Assembly: GCA_022787165.1 (NCBI GenBank)
Contig: JALFVL010000004.1
Span: forward strand, 124,001 to 188,000
Source of the DNA: Clostridiales bacterium
GTDB taxonomy: Bacteria; Bacillota; Clostridia; Christensenellales; Aristaeellaceae
Reading direction: 5' to 3'
Length of the DNA stretch: 64,000 nucleotides
In this document: piece by piece, positions 7,818 to 16,448 of the stretch
Position numbering within the stretch: position 1 is the stretch's first letter
Layout of the letters: each line of letters starts with the position of its first letter
Program-made: the position numbers and the translations under genes
Notes under the pieces: model-generated
Seen by the model: the letters and a program-made list of their open reading frames with translations, nothing else
Database searches by the model: none
Told to the model about the DNA's origin: nothing

Positions 7818-8744
7818 TCACCCCTTCCTCGCATTGACCCAGCTCTGCACAACGCGCTGCACCATGGTAAACGCGAAGATGAAGCCGAAAAGGACAATCG
7901 CCGCGGCCGCAGCCACGCCATACTTGCGGTTGTCGATCATCGCGTAACGGATATAGTAGACGACAGTGTAGAGATTGTAAAAGGGGCCGGGATTGCCGTT
8001 AAAGAGCGGATAGAGCTCGGAGAACACCTTGAAGCAGGAGATCGTATTGATGATGCAGACGAGAAAGATGGTCGGCGCAAGCAGCGGCACCGTGATGCGC
8101 AAGAAGATGCGCAGGCTGCCGGAGCCATCCACGCGCGCAGCCGTGTAATACTGCGGATCGATGTTTTGCAATCCGGAGAGCAGCAGGATGATCGTAAAGG
8201 GCAGGATGTTCCATATTCCGAAGATCACCAGCGCCGGGATGCTCCATGCGGCGTTTTCCAGCCAGGGGATCTTGTCGATTCCGAAAAACGAGAGGATGTA
8301 GTTGAGGATGCCGAAGTTCTTGTTGTACATCAGCTTCCAGGCCAGGCCGACCGCGGTGATCGAGGTGACCATCGGCAGGAAATATGCCGTCTGAAACAGC
8401 GCAGAGAAGCGAAGCTTCTGGCTGAGCAGATAGGCGACGACGACGGAGATGCAGGTGGAAATCGGCACGACCAGCAGCACATACTTGATCGTGTTGGAGA
8501 TTGCCTGCGCAAACTTCGGATCGGAGAGCACCTTCTGATAGTTCGCCAGGCTCCAGGCGTCAAAGCCGCGGGTCAGATAGCTGTATCCCTCCTTGAAGGA
8601 GATCAGCACGACGTTGACGACGGGATAGAGCGTAAAGACCGCAATGCCCAGGAAAAACGGGAGCAGGTAGAGATAGGGCTCAATGCGCGCCTTGAAGCTG
8701 CGATCCAGAAGCTCCTGACCGTCGCTCTGCTTTCTCTTTTTCAT
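7818..8744 (-). CDS. Carbohydrate ABC transporter permease, MalF/UgpA type
   Basis: 308 residues. After a basic cytoplasmic N-terminus it has six helices beginning YLYLLPFFLGIAVFTLYPVV, typical of UgpA/MalF-like permeases of the CUT1 class. The EAA loop reads YYTAARVDGSGSLRIFLRITVP. Its start codon overlaps the ATPase gene by 4 bases, indicating translational coupling. It forms the membrane pore with the permease downstream. Confidence 0.92.
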   Translation of the reverse strand: MKKRKQSDGQELLDRSFKARIEPYLYLLPFFLGIAVFTLYPVVNVVLISFKEGYSYLTRGFDAWSLANYQKVLSDPKFAQAISNTIKYVLLVVPISTCISVVVAYLLSQKLRFSALFQTAYFLPMVTSITAVGLAWKLMYNKNFGILNYILSFFGIDKIPWLENAAWSIPALVIFGIWNILPFTIILLLSGLQNIDPQYYTAARVDGSGSLRIFLRITVPLLAPTIFLVCIINTISCFKVFSELYPLFNGNPGPFYNLYTVVYYIRYAMIDNRKYGVAAAAAIVLFGFIFAFTMVQRVVQSWVNARKG

Positions 8745-9799
8745 CGAATCCTCTCCCCCGTTTCCAGGTCAAAGACGAAGACGCCGCGCTTCTTGAGGCC
8801 CAGGCGAACACTGTCGCCCTTTTTGAGCCCCTCGTCGGAATCGATATAGGCCCTGAAGTCGCACTCGCCGAAGCGCAGATATGCCATCTCTTCCTTGCCC
8901 ATCTGATACACCCGCGTCACCTCGCAGACCATCGGTCCGTTCGGGTCGAGCACGAAACTCTCCGAGCGCACGGAGAGATTGACCTTTCGGCCGTTTTCGA
9001 TGCCATTCATCAGCGGCAGAGCGCAGCGCGCCTCACCCTTCGCGGTCACAAAGTCTCCGTCCTCGACGCAGCCGGAGAGGTTGTTGATCGGCGGCGTGCC
9101 CAGGAAGTCCGCGACAAACTGGTTCGCCGGCTCATTGTACAGCCGCTGCGGCAGGTCATTCTGCTGCAAAACGCCCGCCTTCATCAGCACGATCCGGTCG
9201 GAGATCGACATGGCCTCCTCCTGATCGTGCGTGACGAAGATGGTCGTTACGCCGGTTCTCTGCTGAATGCGCCGGATCTCCTCGCGCATCTCCAGGCGAA
9301 GGCGCGCATCCAGGTTGGACAGCGGCTCATCGAGCAGCAGCAGGCGCGGATTCTTGACCAGCGCGCGGGCAATAGCGACGCGCTGCTGCTGGCCGCCGGA
9401 GAGCTCCGCCGGCTTGCGGTTCATCAGCATATCCACATGGACGAGCCTGGCGATCTCGTTGGCGCGCTCCACACGCTCCGCCTTGGGCACGCGCTGCGTC
9501 TCCAGCGGGAAGCAGATGTTGCCCATGACCGTCATGTGCGGATAGAGCGCATAATTCTGGAACACGAGACCAATGCCGCGCTTCTCCGGCGCCATTGCCG
9601 TGACATCCTGATCGTCAAAAAAAATCTTGCCGCCGCTCACCGGCAGAATGCCGGAGAGCATGTTCAGCAGCGTGCTCTTACCGCAGCCGGACGGGCCCAG
9701 CAGCGAGATCAGTTCGCCATCCTCCAGCGTCGCGCTGAATTCGCTGACCGCCGTCACATCCGAGAAACGCTTTGTGATATGATCGAGTACTACGCGCAT
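8741..9799 (-). CDS. Carbohydrate ABC transporter ATP-binding protein, UgpC type
   Basis: 352 residues with Walker [22 protein letters not shown], signature [15 protein letters not shown], Walker B LLLLDEP and THDQEEAMS, followed by a regulatory domain of about 120 residues. It is distinct from the lone MsmK-type ATPase at the left end. The gene order (ATPase before permeases, after the phosphodiesterase gene) makes it the dedicated engine of this importer. The start is ATG after AAGGGAG; it overlaps the next gene by 4 bases. Confidence 0.93.
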   Translation of the reverse strand: MRVVLDHITKRFSDVTAVSEFSATLEDGELISLLGPSGCGKSTLLNMLSGILPVSGGKIFFDDQDVTAMAPEKRGIGLVFQNYALYPHMTVMGNICFPLETQRVPKAERVERANEIARLVHVDMLMNRKPAELSGGQQQRVAIARALVKNPRLLLLDEPLSNLDARLRLEMREEIRRIQQRTGVTTIFVTHDQEEAMSISDRIVLMKAGVLQQNDLPQRLYNEPANQFVADFLGTPPINNLSGCVEDGDFVTAKGEARCALPLMNGIENGRKVNLSVRSESFVLDPNGPMVCEVTRVYQMGKEEMAYLRFGECDFRAYIDSDEGLKKGDSVRLGLKKRGVFVFDLETGERIR

Positions 9800-9891
9800 A
9801 GGTCATATCTCCCTTACTTTTGAATCGTACATGAGTGCTTGCATGCATGAAGGAACAGAAATCTCTTCTCGCGGGAATTTCCACTTGGAGC

Positions 9892-11211
9892 TCAGCCCCT
9901 GAAGGGTGCGGCGAGCAGCGCGTCGAGGCAATGCCCGTCGATCTCCTCCATGTCAAAGCCAAGGATGCGCGCCATCGTCGGCGCTTCATCGACAAGGCTC
10001 GCCTTGTCAATCACCGCGCCCGGCTCAAACGCAGGGCCACAGGCGAAGAAGGTCGTCCGGTGGTCAAGCCACGGCAGCCCGCCGTGAGAGCCCGGCGCCG
10101 TCTTGTAATCCCCCGGCGCCGTCTTCGTAAACAGCGGCGCCGTCAGGCTGTAGGCAAAGGACATGGGCGATTCGCCCTCGATGATAAAGTCAAATGGCCC
10201 GGTCAGGTGGAAGCGCTCCTTCGCATCCTCCTTGGTGAAGACGTACCCGAGGCCATACTTCCCGCTCTCCTTCGCCTCAAGCAGGATATCGTAGACGCGG
10301 CTGCGCAGCGCCTCGTCCTGCGGATCCCGCAGCTCAATCCAGCCGCTGCCACCGGTCGAATGGCAGAAGGCGTCAAACGAGACGAGCTTCCCCGCCTCGT
10401 CGACGGTCTGCAGGCCCTTTTCCTGGAGCACGCGGTTGAAGTTGAGCGAACGGGGCACATCCGTCTGTCCATGATCGCCCATGACGACGAAATTTGTCCG
10501 CTCAAGATCGCCAAACCTGCGAATGCTTTCCATGAGCACGCCCAGCTGCGCGTCGTGCTTGGCGAGCTGCTCGCGCGCCGTTTCGCTCTCCACGCCCAGC
10601 TTGTGGCGCACCGTATCCAAATCGCACATCTTGACGAACATCACATCCGGCTGACCATAGTCGCGGATGATGTCCGGGGAAACGGCCTCCGTGAAGGCAT
10701 CGAGCGAGCCGTTGAGCAGTTCGTTGTAGCCGCTGAGCAGATAGCCGTATTTCCAGAAATAGCGTTCGAGCGCGTCATCGGAGGAAACGCCCTCAAAAAA
10801 CTGGCGCGGATTATCCCCCTTGTAGTGCATCGGCATGCACATGGGCAGGTTGATATCCACATCCGCCCCCGCCGAAACGGGCCAGTTGACCAGGCAGGTG
10901 CTGTATCCCCGCTCCTTCGCGTATTCTGCGAAGAACTTCTTTCTGACCAGCGAGCGGTGCGTGTACCACGGCACCGGATACACCCCGGCCTTCACCATCT
11001 CGTTGTGCGGGATGCCATGCTTGTCGGGGTAGCAGCCGGTCATGATCGACGTATGGCAGGGATAGGTGAAGGACGGATAGACCGGATAGACCTCGCGCAC
11101 AAGCGCGCCGCCGCGCAGCATCCAGCCGAAGTTGGGCAGCGTGCGCATATAGTGAACATCTGTCTCACACAGCGCGTCAATCATGAAGACAAAGAGCTTT
11201 TGCTTTTCCAT
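9892..11211 (-). CDS. Alkaline phosphatase family protein, nucleotide pyrophosphatase/phosphodiesterase type
   Basis: 439 residues, type I phosphodiesterase superfamily. Two-metal-site residues are recognisable: Asp in FMIDALCE, the nucleophile region PSFTYPCHTSIMTGCYPDKHG (Thr the likely nucleophile), CDLDTVRHKLG, VMGDHGQTDV and the late GSHGGLPW. There is no signal peptide, so it appears cytoplasmic. It lies between the binding-protein and ATPase genes of the sugar-type importer, suggesting that it cleaves a phosphodiester or phosphate ester brought in by that system; the substrate is inferred, not shown. The start is ATG after GGGAGG. Confidence 0.85.
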   Translation of the reverse strand: MEKQKLFVFMIDALCETDVHYMRTLPNFGWMLRGGALVREVYPVYPSFTYPCHTSIMTGCYPDKHGIPHNEMVKAGVYPVPWYTHRSLVRKKFFAEYAKERGYSTCLVNWPVSAGADVDINLPMCMPMHYKGDNPRQFFEGVSSDDALERYFWKYGYLLSGYNELLNGSLDAFTEAVSPDIIRDYGQPDVMFVKMCDLDTVRHKLGVESETAREQLAKHDAQLGVLMESIRRFGDLERTNFVVMGDHGQTDVPRSLNFNRVLQEKGLQTVDEAGKLVSFDAFCHSTGGSGWIELRDPQDEALRSRVYDILLEAKESGKYGLGYVFTKEDAKERFHLTGPFDFIIEGESPMSFAYSLTAPLFTKTAPGDYKTAPGSHGGLPWLDHRTTFFACGPAFEPGAVIDKASLVDEAPTMARILGFDMEEIDGHCLDALLAAPFRG

Positions 11212-11249
11212 TGTTTACCTCCCGGCAAAGGCCGGTGCTGATGCGGCTT

Positions 11250-11287
11250 TTAAAAAAGAGAGGCTGGCGGATGAAAGCCCGCCAGCC
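11250..11287 (-). terminator. Intercistronic hairpin after the binding-protein gene
   Basis: Stem GGCTGGCGG / CCGCCAGCC (11262-11270 with 11279-11287); TCTCTTTTTT follows on the minus strand. It lies between binding protein and phosphodiesterase genes, so it probably acts as a partial terminator or mRNA stabiliser. Confidence 0.8.
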
Positions 11288-11312
11288 CCTTCAAGCCGGT
11301 GCTGAACCAGTA

Positions 11313-12548
11313 TTACTCGGAAAGGGCCTCGTTGGAAGTCGCCACGCAGGCAGCCAGCGCGTCCGCCGGATCCATGCCGCCGGCGCACATCGTCGCCGCT
11401 TCCTTAAGCGCATCGCGAACGGCCGTCGCGCCAGTCACGCTCGGCAGAGCGCCCGCAACATCCAGGTTCGCCTGAACAGCCGCCAGGGAGGCCGGCATGT
11501 TCGCCGCAAACTCGGCATACGCCTCGCTCTCCTGGGTGGTGCCATACGGGGACAGCGCGTTCATCGCCTGCGCCCACTGCGCGTTGATTTCCGGCGTGAG
11601 GAAATACTTCACGAACAGATACGCGCCCTTGTTGGCTTCCTCGCCCTTGTTGAAAACGATCGGGCCACGGTTCCAGCTCGGGAACCAGGCATTGTCAATC
11701 GCGTTGACCATCGGCGCAACAGCATACTCGAAGCCATCCGGCTTGATGTACGGATCGCCTGCGCAGGAGCCCAGATAGCTCGCCACGATTCCAGCGTTGA
11801 AGTCGGTGGAGAAATAGTCCTGCTGCGGAGCCAGCTGGAAGTATCCGGCCTGGCAGTTGTCGCCGAACCACTTGAGCCACTCGGCAGCCTTCTCATTGTC
11901 AAACAGCACGCACTTGTTCGCCGTGTCGATGTAGCCCAGACCGGACTGCATCATCAGAGACTGCATCATGTCGGTCAGGGAGTCGGCGGCAAAACCGGCG
12001 ATGCCCTTCGCCTCGTAGATGGTCTTCGCCTGCTCGGCCACCTCTTCCCAGGTGGTCGCCGGGGTCAGGCCCAGCTCGTCGTAGAGCGTCTTGTTGTAGA
12101 AGAGGATCGGGCCGGTGGTCACAGCCGGAAGCGCGTACATGCCGCCATCCGCGAAGCCAACCGTCTCATCCTTGATGGCGTCCGGCAGGGAGTTGTAGAC
12201 GTCCGCCATGCCGATCTCATCGTCAAAGACGTACTGGCTCAGGTCGACAACAAGGCCGTCCTTCACATACTCCGCCGCAGTGGAGGCATAGTTGATGATG
12301 ATGTTCGGGCCAACGCCGTTGGCCACCGCGTTGTAGACATTGTCAAGGAAGCCAGAGTAGGCCTGAGACTCGACGATGACCTCATACTCGTCCTGGGTCG
12401 CGTTGAAGTCGGCGGCAAACTTCTCCAGCGCAGCCTGCTGCGCGTCGGTGAAGGTGTGCCAGATGGTCACCTGGGTTGCAGCGGAGGCATTCGCGCACAG
12501 CGCAAACAGCATGACAGCCGCCGCAGCAAGAGCTACGATCTTTCTCAT
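11313..12548 (-). CDS. Extracellular solute-binding protein of the sugar-type ABC importer
   Basis: 411 residues from the ATG at 12548, which follows CAGGAGGAA; the track's longer frame (to 12692) runs into the FRG gene and is unlikely. Signal peptide MRKIVALAAAAVMLFALCANASA, then TQVTIWHTFTDAQQAALEKF, the classic start of family 1 binding proteins (UgpB/MalE-like). Late segments such as GRGPIVFNKGEEANKGAYLFVKYF (as read, NRGPIVFNKG) are typical. It delivers a sugar or sugar-phosphate to the two permeases downstream. No clean lipobox, so it may be released or held by its signal peptide. Confidence 0.92.
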   Translation of the reverse strand: MRKIVALAAAAVMLFALCANASAATQVTIWHTFTDAQQAALEKFAADFNATQDEYEVIVESQAYSGFLDNVYNAVANGVGPNIIINYASTAAEYVKDGLVVDLSQYVFDDEIGMADVYNSLPDAIKDETVGFADGGMYALPAVTTGPILFYNKTLYDELGLTPATTWEEVAEQAKTIYEAKGIAGFAADSLTDMMQSLMMQSGLGYIDTANKCVLFDNEKAAEWLKWFGDNCQAGYFQLAPQQDYFSTDFNAGIVASYLGSCAGDPYIKPDGFEYAVAPMVNAIDNAWFPSWNRGPIVFNKGEEANKGAYLFVKYFLTPEINAQWAQAMNALSPYGTTQESEAYAEFAANMPASLAAVQANLDVAGALPSVTGATAVRDALKEAATMCAGGMDPADALAACVATSNEALSE

Positions 12549-12600
12549 CTTGGGTTCCTCCTGTTGAAGTTCAGGTTTATGGATTAAGCGCGTCATGCGC

Positions 12601-13437
12601 CTATTCCCTGTGTCTTGGGGGCTTTCTGCCTCCGTTATACTGCGGCCCGAGCGCGGCATAGCGCCGTGTGATCCAGCGGCAAACGCCGTCAAGGCCCGGA
12701 TAGATCATGCGCTCGGAGATGTTGATGTAGTCGAGCTTGTCCCGGATTTCGAGCTTGACCTCTCTGGGGATGATGAGCTTGCGGCAGGGGATGTCCCTCT
12801 GCTCGATGATCTGCGTCAGCAGCACGGCCGGGTCGGAAACCACCGAGAAGAGCGCGTACTGGTTGACAATCCGGTCGATCATCGACGACGGCTCAAAGAA
12901 GAGCGCGTAAGGCTCCGGCGCCATTCGCTGCATGCTGTCAAAATCCGGGATGAGCTTTTCCAGCATGCCGATGGTGAAGATGTTGCAATCCTTCTCGCGC
13001 AGCTTCTTGGCAAGGGGCTGCGGCAAAAACTGCTTGAAGTCCGTCACATCCAGGCACCAGATGACGCCGTCCCGGTCATAGCAGGACGTATCCTCCGTCG
13101 CAAAATGCGCAGCGACCAGCGGTGAATAGGTCCAGTCAAGCAGCCTCGTGGGCAGACCGTGATGCTGCGCGACAGGGAGCAGCTGCCAGAAGCCGGAATA
13201 CCCGGCCAGCTCGGCATAGCCGTATTTGCGGAAGCTGCGGAAGACCTGCGATTCAAGCGAAAGATCATGCGCGCAGACACGGTTGAGCGAGGGGACGAGG
13301 TTCCACTGCTGATCGGACGTCCCGCGATAGATGCGGTTGTCACGGTAACGCATGACCTTCTCGTCCCAGACATCGTCAAAGACGGCCTCCTGAAGTTCGT
13401 CCCAGTCGTGTATCACGACCTCCTGAATCCCGCCCAA
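12601..13437 (-). CDS. FRG domain-containing protein
   Basis: About 278 residues. The FRG domain (named for Phe-Arg-Gly) is recognised from IYRGTSDQQWNLVPSLNR near the N-terminus and the strong motif QHHGLPTRLLDWTYSPLVAAHFA at about 95-117. Biochemical role of the family is unsettled; FRG proteins are often accessory and some occur in defence contexts. I chose the TTG at 13437 because GGAGG lies 9 bases before it; the track's GTG at 13455 would place that ribosome site inside the gene. It lies 52 bases upstream of the binding-protein gene on the same strand. Confidence 0.82.
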   Translation of the reverse strand: MGGIQEVVIHDWDELQEAVFDDVWDEKVMRYRDNRIYRGTSDQQWNLVPSLNRVCAHDLSLESQVFRSFRKYGYAELAGYSGFWQLLPVAQHHGLPTRLLDWTYSPLVAAHFATEDTSCYDRDGVIWCLDVTDFKQFLPQPLAKKLREKDCNIFTIGMLEKLIPDFDSMQRMAPEPYALFFEPSSMIDRIVNQYALFSVVSDPAVLLTQIIEQRDIPCRKLIIPREVKLEIRDKLDYINISERMIYPGLDGVCRWITRRYAALGPQYNGGRKPPRHRE

Positions 13438-13561
13438 AGCATGCTCCCTCCGCACTTACAATGTCTCATTATCGGTATTATTCGCGATTTTCCACGCAAC
13501 TCCTGCAAAAACTCAATTCCGATCTGTGTTTTTCATGCAAAATGCATGTAAATTCTTTCTT

Positions 13562-14131
13562 TCACAGGCGCGTATCCGCCTTTTCCCGGCGGTAGCGGGC
13601 CGGCCCTTCCTCGTAAAGGTTGCCTCCATGCACGTCGATTGCGACGATCAGCGGCATGTTTTCCACCCGCAGCTCGCGGATGGCTTCCGTCCCCAGGTCG
13701 TCAAAGGCAATGACCTTCGCCGCCTTGACGCAGGTCGCGATCAGCGCCCCCGCGCCGCCTGTCGCCGCAAAGTAGACGCCGCCGCAACGGCGGATGGCCT
13801 GCACGACGGCCTCGCTCCGCTGCCCCTTGCCGATCATGCCGATCAGCCCGAGATCGCACAGCACCGGCGCGTAGGCATCCATGCGGTAGCTCGTCGTCGG
13901 CCCGCAGGAGCCAATCGCGTCCCCCGGTTTGGCCGGACACGGGCCCGCGTAATAGATCACCTGATTCTTCATATTGAAAGGAAGCAGTTTCCCCTGCTCC
14001 ACCAGCGCGCAGAGGCGCTTGTGTGCGGCATCGCGTCCGGTATAGATTGTGCCCGTGAGCAGAACGCTGTCCCCCGCGCGCAGCTGCGCAACCTCCCCGG
14101 GAATCAGCGGCGCATGAATGAGCCTGGTCAT
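13562..14131 (-). CDS. Fumarate hydratase class I, beta subunit (or tartrate dehydratase beta)
   Basis: 189 residues, the size of the separate C-terminal subunit of two-part class I (4Fe-4S) fumarases. Motifs: LRAGDSVLLTGTIYTGRDAAHKR, the segment IYYAGPCPAKPGDAIGSCGPTTSYRMD and LIGMIGKGQR. With the alpha subunit 15 bases upstream it interconverts fumarate and malate; L-tartrate dehydratase is the main alternative, as the families are close. The C-terminal VENMPLIVAIDVHGGNLYEEGP is usual for the family. Confidence 0.9.
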   Translation of the reverse strand: MTRLIHAPLIPGEVAQLRAGDSVLLTGTIYTGRDAAHKRLCALVEQGKLLPFNMKNQVIYYAGPCPAKPGDAIGSCGPTTSYRMDAYAPVLCDLGLIGMIGKGQRSEAVVQAIRRCGGVYFAATGGAGALIATCVKAAKVIAFDDLGTEAIRELRVENMPLIVAIDVHGGNLYEEGPARYRREKADTRL

Positions 14132-14146
14132 CGTTTCTCTTCCTCC

Positions 14147-14986
14147 TCAAATCGTCGCGCTCTTGTGCCGCGCCGCGTGGCACTGCATGTTGACCGCCAC
14201 GGGCAGCCCGGCGATGTGCGTAGGCATCTGCTCGATATGCACAGCCAGCGCGGTCGTCCTTCCGCCCAGCCCCTGCGGGCCAATGCCCAGGTCGTTGATG
14301 CGCGAAAGCAGCTCGGCCTCCATCTGCGCGAGCATCGGGTCGTCCGAGGGCTCACCGCACTCGCGCGTCAGGCTGTGCTTGGCCATGAGCATGGCGCGCT
14401 CCGCCGTACCGCCGATGCCCACGCCCACCACCACCGGCGGGCAGGGATTGCCGCCTGCCAGGCGTACCGTCTCGACGATGCAGTTTTTGACACCCTCGAT
14501 CCCCTGCGCGGGGGTAAGCATCCAAAGCCTGGACATGTTTTCAGAGCCAAAGCCCTTGGGCGCTGCGGTCAGCGTCACCTGCTCGCCCGGCACCAGGCGC
14601 AGATGCACGATGGCCGGCGTGTTGTCCTTCGTGTTTTCGCGGGTGAGCGGCGTCAGGACGCTCGCGCGGAAGCAGCCATCCCGGTAAGCGCGCCTGACGC
14701 CCCGCTGGATTGCCTCATTGACATCGCCGCCGGTGAAATGCACATCCTGGCCCACGTCCATGAAGATGACCGCCATGCCTGTGTCCTGGCAGATCGGCAT
14801 GTGCCGCTGCGCGGCCAGGCGGTCGTTTTCAATCAGCTGGCGCAGAACCTCCTTGCCAAAGGGAGATTCCTCTTCCTCGTATCGCGTCTGAAGCAGGTGG
14901 AGTACATCCTCGCCGATCTCGCAGCATGCGCTCAGAAACAGCCCGTATACGGTCTCTTCAACCCGGGCCACGTCAATCTCTCTCAT
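14147..14986 (-). CDS. Fumarate hydratase class I, alpha subunit (or tartrate dehydratase alpha)
   Basis: 279 residues from ATG 14986, which has GGGAGG at proper distance; the track start (15001) is upstream of it. Iron-sulfur cluster cysteines are expected in PICQDTGMAVIF, in the NCIVETVRLAGGNPCPPVVVGVGIGGTAE region and near RECGEPSDD; all three contain Cys. The GQDVHFTGGDVNEAIQRGVR segment is family-typical. It is the first gene of a two-gene operon with the beta subunit. No reductive TCA neighbours are present. Confidence 0.9.
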   Translation of the reverse strand: MREIDVARVEETVYGLFLSACCEIGEDVLHLLQTRYEEEESPFGKEVLRQLIENDRLAAQRHMPICQDTGMAVIFMDVGQDVHFTGGDVNEAIQRGVRRAYRDGCFRASVLTPLTRENTKDNTPAIVHLRLVPGEQVTLTAAPKGFGSENMSRLWMLTPAQGIEGVKNCIVETVRLAGGNPCPPVVVGVGIGGTAERAMLMAKHSLTRECGEPSDDPMLAQMEAELLSRINDLGIGPQGLGGRTTALAVHIEQMPTHIAGLPVAVNMQCHAARHKSATI

Positions 14987-15190
14987 GTGGTTCCTCCCCA
15001 TGCGGCAGCGCTCCTGCCGCCGTTTTTTTCACTATATCGCATTTCTTCCCGCTTTTCAAGCGCTGTGCCGCGATTGGAAACCGCTGACTTTCAAAATGTT
15101 CGTCCCGAAGGCTGTTTCCTTTTGGAGCGGGACGGAGTATAATAGAAGAATCCCAATCAATCCGTCCCGATGCATCAACGGAGGTCACTC

Positions 15191-16396
15191 ATGCAGCTTT
15201 CCAAGGATACCAAGCGCTTTCTCGTCCATCTGGCTACGTTTACCGTCCTTTTGACGCTTGTCGTCCGGCATTTTCCATCCATCGGAACCTGGCTGGGCAA
15301 CATCGTCTCCGCGCTCTCGCCGTTCATCATCGGCGCATGCTTCGCCTTCCTGCTCAGCGTGCCCATGCGCCTGTTCGATCGCCTGCTGAGCAAAAAGAAC
15401 AGGAAGGGCCAGCCTCTTCTTTCGGATAAAAAGCGCCGTCCCGTCACGCTCGTGCTCGCGCTGCTGCTGGTGGTGCTGCTCCTCGTGCTCTTCGGCGTCA
15501 TCGTGCTGCCCCAGCTGCTCGACACGGTCTCCTCCCTGGCCTCCTCCGTCATGCACTTCGTGCCCATTGCGCAATCCTGGATCGCCCAGCTGCGCGAATG
15601 GCTGACCCAATACCCGGAGATTGCGGCGGTCGTGGAGCCCTACCTGCCCGACGTCAATCAGATGGCCTCGACCTTCATCTCCTTCGTGCAGAAATACGCC
15701 GGCATCATTGCCGGCACGGTCGTCAGCAACGTCTCCTCGCTCTTTGGCAGCGCGACGGATGTCATCATTTCCTTCGTCTTTGCGATCTATGTTCTGCTGC
15801 AGCGGGATTCCCTCTCGCGCCAGTGCAAGAAGCTCCTCTATGCCTTCCTGCCCAAGGACTTCTGCGATGAGACGCTGCGCGTGGCCTGCATGACGCACAA
15901 GACCTTCTTCTCCTATGTCACCATCCAGTGCACGGAGGCGGTCATCCTCGGCTGCCTCTGCTTTATCGGTATGCTCGTCTTCCGCTTCCCCTACGCGCTG
16001 GTGATCTCCACGATCATGGTCTTCTGCGCGCTGATCCCGATCTACGGCGCGATCATCTCCTGCGTCATCGGCGCGTTCCTTGTGCTCTTCAGCAACCCGA
16101 TTCAGGCGGTCTGGTTCGTGGTTTTCATCCTCGTTCTCCAGCAGATCGAGACCAACCTGATCTATCCGCGCGTCGTCTCGACGTCGATCAACCTGCCGTC
16201 GATGTGGGTGCTGCTGGCCGTGACGGTGGGCGGCGGTCTCTTCGGCGTGATCGGCATGATCACCGCCGTACCGGTCACCTCAATCGTCTACACGCTGCTG
16301 GGAGAGATCACCGGCAAGCGCCTGGCCGCGCGCCATTTGACCGTCGAGGATTTCGCCCCATACTCTACGCATGACCCGGACGGCAGGAAGTCCTGA
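15191..16396 (+). CDS. AI-2E family transporter
   Basis: 401 residues, normal for the TqsA/YhhT superfamily. It has about eight hydrophobic segments, the N-terminal pair (TFTVLLTLVVRHF and ALSPFIIGACFAFLLSVPM), a soluble insert of about 100 residues and the C-terminal conserved block LIPIYGAIISCVIGAF ... QQIETNLIYPRVVSTSINLPSMWVLLAV. Family members export autoinducer-2, or in some cases Na+/Li+ or other solutes, so the substrate is undetermined. I start at ATG 15191 after CGGAGG rather than at the track start. A -10-like TATAAT lies at about 15138. Confidence 0.9.
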   Translation: MQLSKDTKRFLVHLATFTVLLTLVVRHFPSIGTWLGNIVSALSPFIIGACFAFLLSVPMRLFDRLLSKKNRKGQPLLSDKKRRPVTLVLALLLVVLLLVLFGVIVLPQLLDTVSSLASSVMHFVPIAQSWIAQLREWLTQYPEIAAVVEPYLPDVNQMASTFISFVQKYAGIIAGTVVSNVSSLFGSATDVIISFVFAIYVLLQRDSLSRQCKKLLYAFLPKDFCDETLRVACMTHKTFFSYVTIQCTEAVILGCLCFIGMLVFRFPYALVISTIMVFCALIPIYGAIISCVIGAFLVLFSNPIQAVWFVVFILVLQQIETNLIYPRVVSTSINLPSMWVLLAVTVGGGLFGVIGMITAVPVTSIVYTLLGEITGKRLAARHLTVEDFAPYSTHDPDGRKS

Positions 16397-16448
16397 CGCT
16401 CGTGTCTTTCCATTTTCAAAATCAATCTTGCACAGGAGGATTTTTTCC

